Part shown: positions 44,697-53,304 of the stretch, one piece after another
Layout of the letters: every line of letters begins with the position of its first letter
Position numbering within the stretch: the first letter of the stretch is position 1
Source of the DNA: Paenibacillus sonchi
Lineage (GTDB): Bacteria; Bacillota; Bacilli; Paenibacillales; Paenibacillaceae
Length of the DNA: 64,000 bases
Reading direction: 5' to 3'
Assembly (NCBI RefSeq): GCF_016772475.1
Contig: NZ_CP068595.1
Span: 5,704,001 to 5,768,000, forward strand
Notes under the pieces: generated by a model
The model's input: the letters and a program-made list of their open reading frames with translations, nothing else
Told to the model about the DNA's origin: nothing
Databases searched by the model: none
Made by a program: the position numbers and the translations under genes

Positions 44697-44731
44697 TTAG
44701 TTTTTTATAGAGGGAGTTTGCGAACCTCTCC
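44697..44731 (-). ncRNA. PreQ1-I riboswitch
   Basis: On the minus strand the leader reads GAGAGGTTCGCAAACTCC, then CTCTATAAAAAACTAA. This is the class I preQ1 aptamer: a P1 stem AGAGG/CCTCT, an A-rich tail that forms the pseudoknot, and the conserved ACTAA end. A helix around ACAAGTTTTCGAAACT (44671-44690) and a CCGGC/GCCGG hairpin follow before the ribosome binding site. I cannot tell whether control is by termination or by hiding the binding site AGAGAGGGG. Confidence 0.92.
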
Positions 44732-44780
44732 TGCGGCTCAAAGCGCAGAATTCTTCTTTATGCCTATACTTGCGAAATGA

Positions 44781-44810
44781 ACTATACCATGTCCGGCGGC
44801 AGGTTGACAA
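44781..44810 (-). promoter_or_regulatory. Promoter of the que operon
   Basis: On the minus strand TTGTCA (44810-44805) and TATAGT (44786-44781) are 18 bases apart and lie about 50 bases before the riboswitch. Confidence 0.65.
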
Positions 44811-44913
44811 CCCTCGCAGCTGATCCAAAATCAGAGAACACAGCATGGATTCAATTCCGAAGAAAAGGGTAACTTAATGTCTATAATCTCCTTGATAAAG
44901 GTGGGATCATCTA

Positions 44914-45249
44914 ATGGATCAAAACGTATTGAAACTTATGGATTGGCTGACCGCCCAAGCTGGCGAAACCATCGTGATTAAGAAACAGGAGATGAATGAC
45001 CTGGACACCGTCCACTTTAATCTGGAAACCGTGGATTACCGTAACACCGAGGATGTGATTGATGAATATTTGGACAGCGCGCTGATCCTCCGGGGTACGG
45101 GCAATACCCTGAACAGGGACGGCGAGCTAGTACCTCTTCCCCAGCAGAATTATGAAATTGCTGTCAGCGGGCTTCAACTGGATAATGCCGATGACGGGCA
45201 AGTGGAACTTCGAACAGAGCGGGCGAAATACTCCATCTCCAAAGCCTGA
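44914..45249 (+). CDS. Conserved-looking small protein of unknown function
   Basis: A 111-residue acidic soluble protein starting MDQNVLKLMDWLTAQAGE. It is rich in Asp and Glu, with a mixed helix-strand pattern (DLDTVHFNLETVDYRNTEDVIDEYLDSALILRG, then NYEIAVSGLQLDNADDGQVELRTE). No catalytic or binding motif is recognised. AAAGGTGGGATCATCTA precedes the ATG, and TATAAT occurs at 44882-44887. It is divergent from the que operon. An IS200-derived element lies 14 bases after the stop, so its own terminator may have been displaced. Confidence 0.7.
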   Translation: MDQNVLKLMDWLTAQAGETIVIKKQEMNDLDTVHFNLETVDYRNTEDVIDEYLDSALILRGTGNTLNRDGELVPLPQQNYEIAVSGLQLDNADDGQVELRTERAKYSISKA

Positions 45250-45262
45250 GTGAACATGTCTC

Positions 45263-45755
45263 ACAATCAAAACCACCCGTATAACGGGTGGTTTGCTCTG
45301 CGGCTGAAAGCCTTTGTTGCTGGCCAGCCCTAAAAGGGCATCGAATGGTTCGCCAACTGCACTACTTTTTCGGCTACCCCTAAAGGGGTTCTATTTCTTC
45401 TTCTTTCGATTCTCTTTGGTTACTTCTCCTGTAAATGGATCGATGTATTCCGCCATTGTTATTTGTTCCGCGACGATATCTTCCTGCAATTGGTTGCGAA
45501 TATATTCTTCAATCACTTTCTTGTTTCTTCCGACGGTATCCACGTAAAACCCTTTGTACCAAAACTTCCGATTCCCATACCGATACTTTAGGTTGGCATG
45601 TCGATCAAAAATGACATCTGTATTCCTCCTTTTGTGCGATAAATTCGGTTGGCGAACCAAATTTATTGTAACACTGGGAGGAATTTTTTTGGTACATCGC
45701 TGAAAGCTCTCCCGAACCATACGCATAGCGTATGGTTTTCTTTTGATAAAAAAAC
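45263..45755 (-). mobile_element. IS200/IS605-derived non-autonomous element, copy 1
   Basis: A 493-bp block identical, by eye and base for base, to 61098-61590. One end has the hairpin AACCACCC-GTATAAC-GGGTGGTT (about 45271-45293). The other has AACCATACGC-ATA-GCGTATGGTT (about 45716-45738) plus an inner TAAATTCGGTTGGCGAACC fold. End hairpins without terminal inverted repeats are the mark of IS200/IS605 elements. Only a C-terminal transposase remnant is inside, so it must move in trans. The left end abuts the T-tract of the murB terminator. Confidence 0.88.
45391..45623 (-). pseudogene. TnpA (Y1 transposase) remnant in copy 1
   Basis: The frame ending at 45391 encodes HANLKYRYGNRKFWYKGFYVD, then TVGRNKKVIEEYIRNQ and MAEYIDPFTGE. 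This is the C-terminal third of an IS200-type transposase, including the helix with the catalytic Tyr (EEYIRNQ). The HUH half is gone. The old start (AGGAGGAATACAG then ATG at 45617) is kept but now out of frame, so an internal deletion joined the leader to the C-terminus. Confidence 0.8.
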
Positions 45756-45783
45756 AGGACGCGGCATGTGTGCCTGCGTCCTG
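45748..45783 (-). terminator. murB terminator, invaded at its T-tract
   Basis: CAGGACGC/GCGTCCTG stem followed on the minus strand by seven T and then the IS200-derived element. Confidence 0.85.
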
Positions 45784-45788
45784 TCCTG

Positions 45789-46700
45789 TCATTCTTCGCC
45801 TATAATCTCTACTTCCGTCTCCAATTCCACACCGAACTTATTCTTTACCGTAGCCTGAACATGCTGTATCAACCCGATATAGTCCTTCGCCGTCGCGTGA
45901 TCTGTGTTCACGATGAAGCCTGCGTGTTTACGGGATACTTCAGCTCCGCCGATCCGGGTTCCCTGCAGCCCGCTCTCTTGGATCAGCTGCCCTGCGAACC
46001 TTCCGGGGGGCCGCTTAAATACACTTCCGCATGAAGGATATTCCAGTGGCTGCTTGGATTCACGCTGACGGGTCAAATCATCCATAGCCGCTTGGATTGC
46101 CGCCGGATCACCCGGCTGTAAGGCAAATCTGGCCTCCAGAACAATAAATTCACTGCTGGCAAAGACGCTTTTGCGGTAGCCCCATTCCAGCTCCTCTCCT
46201 TGAAGCGTCACAATCCGCCCGGCTTTGCTGATCGCAAGCGCACTTTCCAGCACATCCTTGATTTCTCCGCCGTATGCGCCGGCATTCATGTATAAGGCCC
46301 CCCCGACCGTCCCCGGAATTCCACAGGCGAATTCAAGACCCGCAAGCTGCTGCTCCAAGGCAAATCTGGAGACATCGATAATTTTTGCGCCGCACTGCGC
46401 ATAAAGCACATTGTCCCGGAGTCCCATTTCAGTCAAATCGGAAGTCTGGAGAACAATGCCGCGGATTCCTCCATCACGGATAATGACGTTCGAGCCGTTC
46501 CCCAGAACGGTCAACGGAATTTCATTTACACGGGCATATGTAACAATAGATTGAAGCTCTTCATATGTCGCAGGCGCCGCCAGGATGTCGGCCCGGCCGC
46601 CGATGCGGGTGAACACATGACTCTCCAGCACCTCACCACGTTTAACTATTCCAGTTGGAACCAACTGCTGCAGATCCTCATATATTTTGCTGATATTCAT
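45789..46700 (-). CDS. murB: UDP-N-acetylenolpyruvoylglucosamine reductase MurB
   Basis: A 303-residue FAD enzyme of the short (type II) MurB class. The FAD-binding part has TRIGGRADILAAPATYEEL and VLGNGSNVIIRDGGIRGIVL. The middle has GLEFACGIPGTVGGALYMNAGAYGGEI with the active-site Arg/Tyr region, and the C-terminus has YPSCGSVFKRPPGRFAGQLIQESGLQG with the catalytic Ser. It reduces the enolpyruvyl group to make UDP-MurNAc for peptidoglycan. ATG 46700 follows AAAGGAGCAAAGAAG. It stands alone. Confidence 0.95.
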   Translation of the reverse strand: MNISKIYEDLQQLVPTGIVKRGEVLESHVFTRIGGRADILAAPATYEELQSIVTYARVNEIPLTVLGNGSNVIIRDGGIRGIVLQTSDLTEMGLRDNVLYAQCGAKIIDVSRFALEQQLAGLEFACGIPGTVGGALYMNAGAYGGEIKDVLESALAISKAGRIVTLQGEELEWGYRKSVFASSEFIVLEARFALQPGDPAAIQAAMDDLTRQRESKQPLEYPSCGSVFKRPPGRFAGQLIQESGLQGTRIGGAEVSRKHAGFIVNTDHATAKDYIGLIQHVQATVKNKFGVELETEVEIIGEE

Positions 46701-46826
46701 CTTCTTTGCTCCTTTGATTCTATAAAAATAATTATCCTTGATTTGCTGATTTAATCATGCTCCGTTGTTTATATGCAATGAAATAAGAAGGAATTTAACC
46801 AGGGCAACCACAACTTTAACAACGAA

Positions 46827-46855
46827 CAGGCTCCCTTGTCAATGACGGGAGCCTG
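46827..46855 (-). terminator. Terminator of the siderophore permease-ATPase operon
   Basis: CAGGCTCCC and GGGAGCCTG form a perfect stem about 64 bases after the ATPase stop; the following TTCGTTGTT is moderately T-rich. Confidence 0.7.
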
Positions 46856-46918
46856 CAGCTTGCTGCATATATCATCTTTATGAGTCTGATTTCATGATTA
46901 TAACCTTTCCCAGACTCC

Positions 46919-47724
46919 TTACATTCCGACGGCTGAATAAGCCGCCAATTCATAAGGAAGGCAGAGCGGCACACCCGTGCGCGGATCAGGAACAATATCC
47001 GCTTCGATCCCGAACACCTCACGCAGCACACCGGATGTCATAACCTCAGAAGGAGCGCCTTCGCTGATCACGCTTCCGGACTTAATGGCTACCATATGCT
47101 GGGCATACCGGGAAGCATGATTCAAATCATGCACTACCATAATGATTGTGCGGCCTTCTTCCTGATTCAACTTCTGCAGGAGCTGGAGAACTTCCAGCTG
47201 GTGAGCCATATCAAGAAAAGTTGTTGGTTCGTCCAAGAACAGAATATCGGTCTGCTGGGCCAGAGCCATAGCGATCCATGCCCGCTGGCGCTGCCCCCGG
47301 ACAGGCGGTCAATCGGGCGGTCGTGGAATGCTTCCATCCCCGTTACCGTAATCGCATTGGCAATAATGCTGCGGTCTTCCGGAGTCAGTGTACCGAAACC
47401 CTTCTGATGCGGATAACGTCCGTAGCCGACCAGCTCGGAGACAGTAAGCCCGTCGGGAGCGGTAGGATTCTGCGGCAAAATCGCCAGCTGCCGGGCCACC
47501 TCCTTGGTCGACAGGTTGTGGATCGACTTTCCGTCGAGCATGACGCTGCCGCTTTTGGGCTTCATGATCCGCGCCATAGTCTTGAGAATGGTCGATTTCC
47601 CGGAGCCGTTAGCCCCGACCAGCGCAGTGATTTTTCCTGTAGGAAGCGACAGGTTCAGCCCTTTGACTATCATCGCCTCAGCATACCCGATACTTAACTG
47701 TTCTGTATTCAAACGTTCCGACAT
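46919..47724 (-). pseudogene. Iron-siderophore ABC transporter ATPase (FecE/FepC type), one apparent missing base
   Basis: The first segment has Walker A (VGANGSGKSTIL, about residues 36-47), LPQNPTAPDGLTVSELVGYGRYPH and the start of the signature (RLSGG). The frame is lost at GGGGG (complement of 47294-47298). With six G it reads [18 protein letters not shown] and joins Walker B ([13 protein letters not shown]) and the H-loop ([14 protein letters not shown]), ending at 46919. The joined protein is about 268 residues, normal for the family. ATG 47724 follows AGGAGTGAAGATC. It is the third gene after two permeases and probably functional in the organism. Confidence 0.88.
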
Positions 47725-47837
47725 GATCTTCACTCCTCAAAAGTTTTACGGAGCTTTGCTCCTCTGAATTTACTTCGTAATAAAACTTGCTTCGAGCATG
47801 TGCTTGAGTTTCATGGAGCTAATGCTCCAATAGGGAA

Positions 47838-48872
47838 TCAGGCCTTGGATCTGGCCAGCAAATATAAAAAGTACGGAGCCCCTATGATAGCTACCACAAT
47901 TCCTGTCGGAATCTCGGAAGGCTGGAGAATCCAGCGGGCAATCGTATCGGCAGTCAACAGCAGCAATGCGCCGACCAAGGCGCAGGCAGGCAGCAGAATC
48001 TGATGCCTCGGTCCTACAATACGGCGGGCCAGATGGGGGGCGATCAGTCCCACAAAGCCGATCCCCCCGCTGACTGCGACACAGGAACCGGCTAGTGCAA
48101 CTGCAGCCGCCATCAGCAGAACCCGTTCTCTCTCCACAGGCAGCCCCAGTCCCGCAGGGATCTCATCACCCAGGTTAAGGACATTAAGAACCCGTGCCTT
48201 GTAGAAGGCAAACGGCACCAGGATCAAGATCCAGGGCAGGAGCGCCATAACAAACCGCCAGTCGCCGCCCCAGATCTTCCCTGCCAGCCAGGTGGCAACA
48301 AATTGATAATTTTCCGGGTCCAGCCTTAAGGATAAGATCAGTTGAAACGCATAGATGCCTGCGCCAACGGCAATCCCGATGAGAATCAGTCTTGTCGGTG
48401 ACAGACCGTCTTCACGGCGGAAGGCCAGAACATAAATCAGCGTTGCGGTAAGACCGGCCCCGGCCAGCGCCATCAGCGGCAGCATAAAGATTGGAGCTGC
48501 AGTTGTTGCCGGGACAAAGGAAATAAAGATAAGTACAGCAAAGCCTGCTCCGGCATTAATGCCAAGGGTTGAGGGCTCCGCCAGCGCATTGCGCGACAGA
48601 CTCTGCAGAATACAGCCTGCTACCGCAAATCCGGCTCCAACGAGCAAGGAAATGACGATCCGCGGCAGACGGAAGTCAAAGAGAATCAGCTTTTGTTGCT
48701 GGCTGCCTTCTCCCAGCAGAGTATGTATAACTTCCGTTGGCGACAGCCGGATAAGTCCGGTGTTCATACTGATGATGAACATGGCAACGATCAGAACTGC
48801 CAGGAGAGATAATATGGCGGTTTCACGGGTCCGGCGCTTTTTCGGTGTGGAGGACAGCTGGCTGCGGCTCAT
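47838..48872 (-). CDS. FecCD family siderophore permease (second)
   Basis: A 344-residue BtuC/FecCD permease with about ten helices. Family motifs are RLPRIVISLLVGAGFAVAGCILQSLSRNALAEPSTLGINAGAG and SGGIGFVGLIAPHLARRIVGPRHQILLP. It forms the heterodimeric channel for ferric-siderophore complexes. The start at 48872 overlaps the previous permease stop by four bases. Confidence 0.94.
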   Translation of the reverse strand: MSRSQLSSTPKKRRTRETAILSLLAVLIVAMFIISMNTGLIRLSPTEVIHTLLGEGSQQQKLILFDFRLPRIVISLLVGAGFAVAGCILQSLSRNALAEPSTLGINAGAGFAVLIFISFVPATTAAPIFMLPLMALAGAGLTATLIYVLAFRREDGLSPTRLILIGIAVGAGIYAFQLILSLRLDPENYQFVATWLAGKIWGGDWRFVMALLPWILILVPFAFYKARVLNVLNLGDEIPAGLGLPVERERVLLMAAAVALAGSCVAVSGGIGFVGLIAPHLARRIVGPRHQILLPACALVGALLLLTADTIARWILQPSEIPTGIVVAIIGAPYFLYLLARSKA

Positions 48873-49927
48873 GTCAATCCTCCCTTGCGCTTGCTGGCCA
48901 AATAGATAAAGAACGGCACCCCGATTACAGCAATCAATGCACCCAGCGGCGTCTCATAAGGAGCATTGATCATTCTGGCAGCAATGTCCGCAAAGATGAT
49001 CAGTACGCTTCCAAGCACTGCCGAGCACGGAATAATCCAGCGGTAATCCACCCCGACAAGAAATCGTGTAACATGTGGGATGATTAATCCGATAAAAGCA
49101 ATTGGCCCCACTGCGGATACCGCTGCTCCGGCAAGCACGACTACTATAAGGATTCCGGCAGTCTGCACCAGACGGGTTCTCTGCCCGAGACCAGCTGCCA
49201 CGTCACGTCCCAGACTGAGTAGTGTGATGGAACGCGATATCATCAGTGATCCTATAAGAGCTGCAGCAACCCAAGGAAACATGATCCGCAGCTGTGTCCA
49301 GCTTGTCCCCCCAATCCCTCCCGCCATCCAAAAAGCGATATCCTGCGAGAGATGGAACAGAATCGCAACACCCTGGCTGATGGCGAGCAGCAAGGCGCTC
49401 ACCGCAGCTCCGGCGAGTGTCAGCCGCAGTGGAGTCAGTCCGCTATGCGACAGCGAACCAATCCCGAAGACGAGAAGAGAAGCCGCTGCAGCTCCAATGA
49501 AGCAATAGAGCATGATATATATGAATGACATTGAAGGTGCAAAGGCAAAAGCCAATGCCAGTCCAACGCTTGCGCCTGCATTCAGGCCAAGCAGTCCCGA
49601 ATCCGCCAGCGGATTCCGTGTCATGCCCTGCATAATCGCTCCTGCGACTGCAAAGCAAGCTCCGACCAGCGCTCCGGCCAATGCACGGGGAATTCTCAGT
49701 TCCCGGATCACCTGATGCTGCGGCAGTTCGGGATTGAAGCGAAATACCGCTTCCCATACGGATGCCAGCCGAATATCCGCCGCACCTACCGAAACGGAAA
49801 GCGCCAGACCGAACAGTATAGCCCCAAGTCCTGCAATCAATATAACTACTGCTGCAGCAGGGCGGGATTTCAGCTGTTTTTCCCCTTCCGGATGAGTGCG
49901 GGATTGTGAGTGTGTGGATGTGACCAT
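48869..49927 (-). CDS. FecCD family siderophore permease (first)
   Basis: A 352-residue permease. Motifs are RELRIPRALAGALVGACFAVAGAIMQGMTRNPLADSGLLGLNAGAS and VGPIAFIGLIIPHVTRFLVGVDYRW. The N-terminal 25 residues (TSTHSQSRTHPEGEKQL) are a charged extension before the first helix. ATG 49927 follows AAGGGGACGGCTT; an earlier in-frame start at 49975 has no binding site. A Fur-box-like palindrome lies 40-65 bases upstream. Confidence 0.93.
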   Translation of the reverse strand: MVTSTHSQSRTHPEGEKQLKSRPAAAVVILIAGLGAILFGLALSVSVGAADIRLASVWEAVFRFNPELPQHQVIRELRIPRALAGALVGACFAVAGAIMQGMTRNPLADSGLLGLNAGASVGLALAFAFAPSMSFIYIMLYCFIGAAAASLLVFGIGSLSHSGLTPLRLTLAGAAVSALLLAISQGVAILFHLSQDIAFWMAGGIGGTSWTQLRIMFPWVAAALIGSLMISRSITLLSLGRDVAAGLGQRTRLVQTAGILIVVVLAGAAVSAVGPIAFIGLIIPHVTRFLVGVDYRWIIPCSAVLGSVLIIFADIAARMINAPYETPLGALIAVIGVPFFIYLASKRKGGLT

Positions 49928-49965
49928 AAGCCGTCCCCTTACCAGGATAATTACTGATAATCTAA

Positions 49966-49992
49966 ATGATAACAACTATCATTCTCATTATC
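49966..49992. promoter_or_regulatory. Fur box before the permease operon
   Basis: TGATAAC-A-ACTATCA (about 49968-49982) next to ATTCTCATTATC matches the 7-1-7 Fur/Per-type operator with overlapping repeats (GATAATGAGAATGATAG on the minus strand). It is placed where it would cover the promoter. Confidence 0.75.
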
Positions 49993-50029
49993 GCAAATCT
50001 GTGAATGATGCACAAGCATTCAATTCTCT

Positions 50030-50079
50030 AAAAAAGGTGCAGGGATCGCGTATCCGGGGATACAACGTCCTGCACCTTC
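50030..50079 (-). terminator. Terminator after the siderophore-binding protein gene
   Basis: AAGGTGCAGG pairs with CCTGCACCTT around a folded loop, followed on the minus strand by TTTTTT. Confidence 0.85.
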
Positions 50080-50117
50080 CACATGTCCGGGAGTTTCACC
50101 CAGTTGATGAGGATTTC

Positions 50118-51155
50118 TTATTTCACAAGACTGTTCAAGACATCGTCAATGGTTTTGGAATTGGCTATCGCTCCGCTGTACAGCCAGCTGTGGTTGGAGG
50201 CAAATTCATGAACATTTCCCGCCTTAACAGCAGGAATGCCCTTCCAAATCGGACTGTTCAAAATTTCTGAACCTTCAGTCTTGTCGCTGTTAACCAGGAA
50301 GATATGGTCTGCAGTGAGCTCGGCCAGCTTCTCAAGAGAAATCGGATTCCAGGTTGCTCTGGAAGCCGAAGGAATCTCTGTAACAAGATTAGGCAGCTTT
50401 AGACCGAGGTCACCGTATACTACCGCCCCGCTGCTGCGTGTTTCGTCTACAATATAGAAGTTCTTTTTAATAAGCCACAAGATCGCAACAGAATCATCTC
50501 CAATTACAGTGGAGATTTTTGCTTTGGCATCGGCAGCTTTTTGATCATAAGCGGCTATCGCCTGCTCAGCTTCAGCGCTCTTGTTCAGCAGTTCACCGAT
50601 CTTGAGCAGAGACTTGCGCCAGTCTTTGCTCATCTCATCGCCCAGCACATAGGTAGGTGCGATTTTGTTCAACTGGTCATAGAGGCCATTTTGCACGCTG
50701 GATTCCGATTGTACAATATGAAAATCCGGCGCGAAGCCCATTACAGCCTCAAGGGGAAGATCAAAGCTGATCGTTGGAACATCCTTCAATTCATCTGCCA
50801 GATAATCCTGAACTCCGTTGGTTACCGACCATTGTGCTACCGGAGTTACCCCAAGCGTTACCAGATAATCCTCCAGGTATGAAGCCAGCACGCGTTGCGG
50901 ATTAGCCGGAACGGTTACCTTGTGCCCCATGGCATCAGTTACTGTTTTCTCTACCGCAGGAGCAGTTGTTGCTGCCGGAGCTTCTGAAGCAGGTGCTGTT
51001 GTAGCGTCCGCTGAAGCTGCGGGTGCATTGGCCGCACCCCCTGTTGAATTTGCGCTGTTGTTATTGCCGCAGGCGGACAAAATAAGCGTCAGCGTCAAAA
51101 GCCCGATTGAGGCCAGCTTCCTGTGGCCTGCTCTCTTTAATTTAAACGAATACAT
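50118..51155 (-). CDS. Iron-siderophore-binding lipoprotein
   Basis: A 345-residue FepB/FhuD-type binding protein. The signal peptide ends in the lipobox LTLILSACGNNN, followed by a 50-residue Ala/Ser/Thr linker. The PeripBP_2 fold starts at TVTDAMGHKVTVPANPQRVLASYLEDYLVTLGVTPVAQW. It delivers ferric siderophore to the FecCD permeases encoded next. ATG 51155 follows AGGAGGGGTATCC. It has its own Fur box and terminator, so it is a separate unit from the permease-ATPase operon. Confidence 0.93.
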   Translation of the reverse strand: MYSFKLKRAGHRKLASIGLLTLTLILSACGNNNSANSTGGAANAPAASADATTAPASEAPAATTAPAVEKTVTDAMGHKVTVPANPQRVLASYLEDYLVTLGVTPVAQWSVTNGVQDYLADELKDVPTISFDLPLEAVMGFAPDFHIVQSESSVQNGLYDQLNKIAPTYVLGDEMSKDWRKSLLKIGELLNKSAEAEQAIAAYDQKAADAKAKISTVIGDDSVAILWLIKKNFYIVDETRSSGAVVYGDLGLKLPNLVTEIPSASRATWNPISLEKLAELTADHIFLVNSDKTEGSEILNSPIWKGIPAVKAGNVHEFASNHSWLYSGAIANSKTIDDVLNSLVK

Positions 51156-51225
51156 GGATACCCCTCCTGTATATGTACAATCTGAAATGGTCAAAGGTCT
51201 TAGATGCCTTGGCCTTACCCCATTA

Positions 51226-51247
51226 AATGATATTGATTCTCATTCTC
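51226..51247. promoter_or_regulatory. Fur box before the binding-protein gene
   Basis: AATGATATTGATTCTCATTCTC (read on the minus strand as GAATGAGAATCAATATCATT) is a good match to the Bacillus Fur operator (TGATAATNATTATCA type), about 71-92 bases before the ATG. Confidence 0.85.
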
Positions 51248-51314
51248 TATGTCAATATAATTATTTTGCTTTTGCAACTATTCACGTTTTGGCTAACGGA
51301 TTCATTTATATATG

Positions 51315-51348
51315 AAAAAAGACTGCTCCCGGAATCCGGAAACAGCCT
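51315..51348 (-). terminator. Terminator of the kimA-like gene
   Basis: GGCTGTTTCCGG and CCGGGAGCAGTC form an imperfect stem followed on the minus strand by TTTTTT. Confidence 0.65.
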
Positions 51349-51368
51349 TCATGTTGGCAGCCATCTGT

Positions 51369-53186
51369 CTATTTATGCAAATGATAAGGTACGGTTGCAA
51401 CGACGATGTCTTTTTGATTCATTAAATATGAACGGATGAACAAGCTGGTCTGATTGTGCAGGACGGCCTGCCACCAATGCTTAGTGATAAACTGCGGAAT
51501 GAGTACAGTAATATGATCGGTTGAAGCAGTCTTCCACTCTACTGTATCTATGAATTTAACCAGCGGACGGAGAATGCTGCGGTAACGGGAACGGAGGACA
51601 ATCAGGCGCACGCCCGGATTCCATTCCTCCCATTTCTGCTCCATTTTGTTGATCTCTTCTTCATCAAAGCCTACATACACAGCCACCACATTATCCGTTA
51701 AGGACTTGGCATAGCTGATCGAATGCAGCACCGCGCGTGTTACACCAGCGACAGGTACGACCACTGTACTTCCCTTGATGCAGGGTTTATCCGTTGCCGG
51801 ACATATCCGCAGCTGATCCGCAGTATTCAGGTAATGGTGATGAATCCTGTGGAACACGAACATTACAACCGGCAGGAAGATAAAGGCCATCCAGACGCTG
51901 GAGAATTTGGTGATAATGAAGATTAAGGTAATGGTCAGAGTCGTAAGCATCCCCACCGTGTTCACCGCAAATTTATTTTGCCACGCTTTAGGTTTGGTTT
52001 TGTACCAATGCACCATCATCCCTAGCTGGGACAGCGTAAACGGAATGAAAACGCCCACCGCATATAACGGAATCAGGCTTTCCGTATTTCCGTGAAAAGC
52101 CGTGACCAGCAGAGCGGATAATACGCCCAAAAAGATAATGCCGTTCGAGAAGCCCAAGCGGTCCCCACGGACCATAAATGCATGGGGCAGATACTTGTCT
52201 TTGGCAAACATAAACGCCAGCAGCGGGAACGCCGAGTAAGCTGTATTGGCAGCCAGGAACAAAATAACCGCTGTGATTCCTTGTATGAAAAAGTACAAAC
52301 CGCCGCGCCCAAACGTAGATTCGGCGATTTGTGATACGACTGTAGCTTTTTCATCCGGCGTAATTCCATACCAGTAAGCCAGCAGCGTGATTCCGGTAAA
52401 CATAATCCCCAGGATAAGCCCCATCATCATCAGGGTTTTGGCCGCATTTTTTTCCGCAGGTGCCTTGAAGTTCGGAATGGCATTCGATACAGCCTCTACC
52501 CCGGTCAGAGCCGAACAGCCGGAGCTGAAGGCCTTAAGCAGCAAAAACAAACTGACATTCGACACCGCAGCCCCGATTTCAGGGACATTGGCATGTGCTC
52601 CGCCGGTTGCATATTTGAATACCCCCGCAATGATCAATACGAAGATCGATGCCACGAACAGATACACGGGAATAGCAATGAATGAGGCAGATTCTGTTAC
52701 CCCGCGCAGATTGATTATCGTCAAGAGCAAAATCACGGTAACAGCGATAAGTACGCTATGATTATGGAGACTTGGAAAAGCGGATGTGATCGCATCTGTA
52801 CCCGCCGATGCACTAACCGCAACGGTCAAAATATAATCCACCAGCAAAGATCCCCCGGCGAGGAGTCCGGTTGGAACACCCAGATTGCTTTTGGCTACGA
52901 TATACGCGCCACCGCCCTGCGGATAAGCAAAGATGGTCTGACGGTAGGATAAAATCAGTATAGCCAGCAGGCCCAATACGGCTAATGCGATTGGCAATGA
53001 GTACCAGATAGCTGTGAAGCCTGCGGCCACCAGCACAATCAGGATTTGTTCCGTTCCGTAGGCTACAGACGAGAGCGCATCAGAAGACAGGACAGCCAGT
53101 GCTTTCACCTTGGATAACTTTTCATGATCGAGTTCGTTCGACTTCATCGGACGCCCGATCAATAGTCGTTTTACCTTGCTTACCAT
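51369..53186 (-). CDS. kimA: KimA-like potassium importer (APC superfamily)
   Basis: A 605-residue protein of about twelve helices and a C-terminal cytoplasmic domain. It begins with VKRLLIGRPMKSNELDHEKLSKVKALAVLSSDALSSVAYGTEQIL, the hallmark of YdaO/KimA. Later motifs are FAYPQGGGAYIVAKSNLG, SGCSALTGVEAVSNAIPNFKAP and the C-terminal TVVVPVAGVTRAVLHSISYA. Bacillus KimA is a high-affinity potassium/proton symporter shut down by c-di-AMP. The upstream ydaO-type riboswitch supports this assignment. ATG 53186 follows GAGAGGAACTGTTACTACA. Confidence 0.9.
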   Translation of the reverse strand: MVSKVKRLLIGRPMKSNELDHEKLSKVKALAVLSSDALSSVAYGTEQILIVLVAAGFTAIWYSLPIALAVLGLLAILILSYRQTIFAYPQGGGAYIVAKSNLGVPTGLLAGGSLLVDYILTVAVSASAGTDAITSAFPSLHNHSVLIAVTVILLLTIINLRGVTESASFIAIPVYLFVASIFVLIIAGVFKYATGGAHANVPEIGAAVSNVSLFLLLKAFSSGCSALTGVEAVSNAIPNFKAPAEKNAAKTLMMMGLILGIMFTGITLLAYWYGITPDEKATVVSQIAESTFGRGGLYFFIQGITAVILFLAANTAYSAFPLLAFMFAKDKYLPHAFMVRGDRLGFSNGIIFLGVLSALLVTAFHGNTESLIPLYAVGVFIPFTLSQLGMMVHWYKTKPKAWQNKFAVNTVGMLTTLTITLIFIITKFSSVWMAFIFLPVVMFVFHRIHHHYLNTADQLRICPATDKPCIKGSTVVVPVAGVTRAVLHSISYAKSLTDNVVAVYVGFDEEEINKMEQKWEEWNPGVRLIVLRSRYRSILRPLVKFIDTVEWKTASTDHITVLIPQFITKHWWQAVLHNQTSLFIRSYLMNQKDIVVATVPYHLHK

Positions 53187-53271
53187 TGTAGTAACAGTTC
53201 CTCTCTTGTTTAGGTTGAAACGGTAGTACCGTGCGCTGTTTTCATAGGTGGATTTTCATAAATGCAGGCAC

Positions 53272-53304
53272 AAAAATAAGCATACGGAAATGATCCGCAT
53301 GCTT
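53272..53304 (-). terminator. Expression-platform terminator of the c-di-AMP riboswitch
   Basis: On the minus strand AAGCATGCGGATCATTTCCG closes with TATGCTT and is followed by ATTTTTG. It lies directly after the aptamer and 85 bases before kimA, as expected for a terminator used in the ligand-bound state. Confidence 0.8.
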
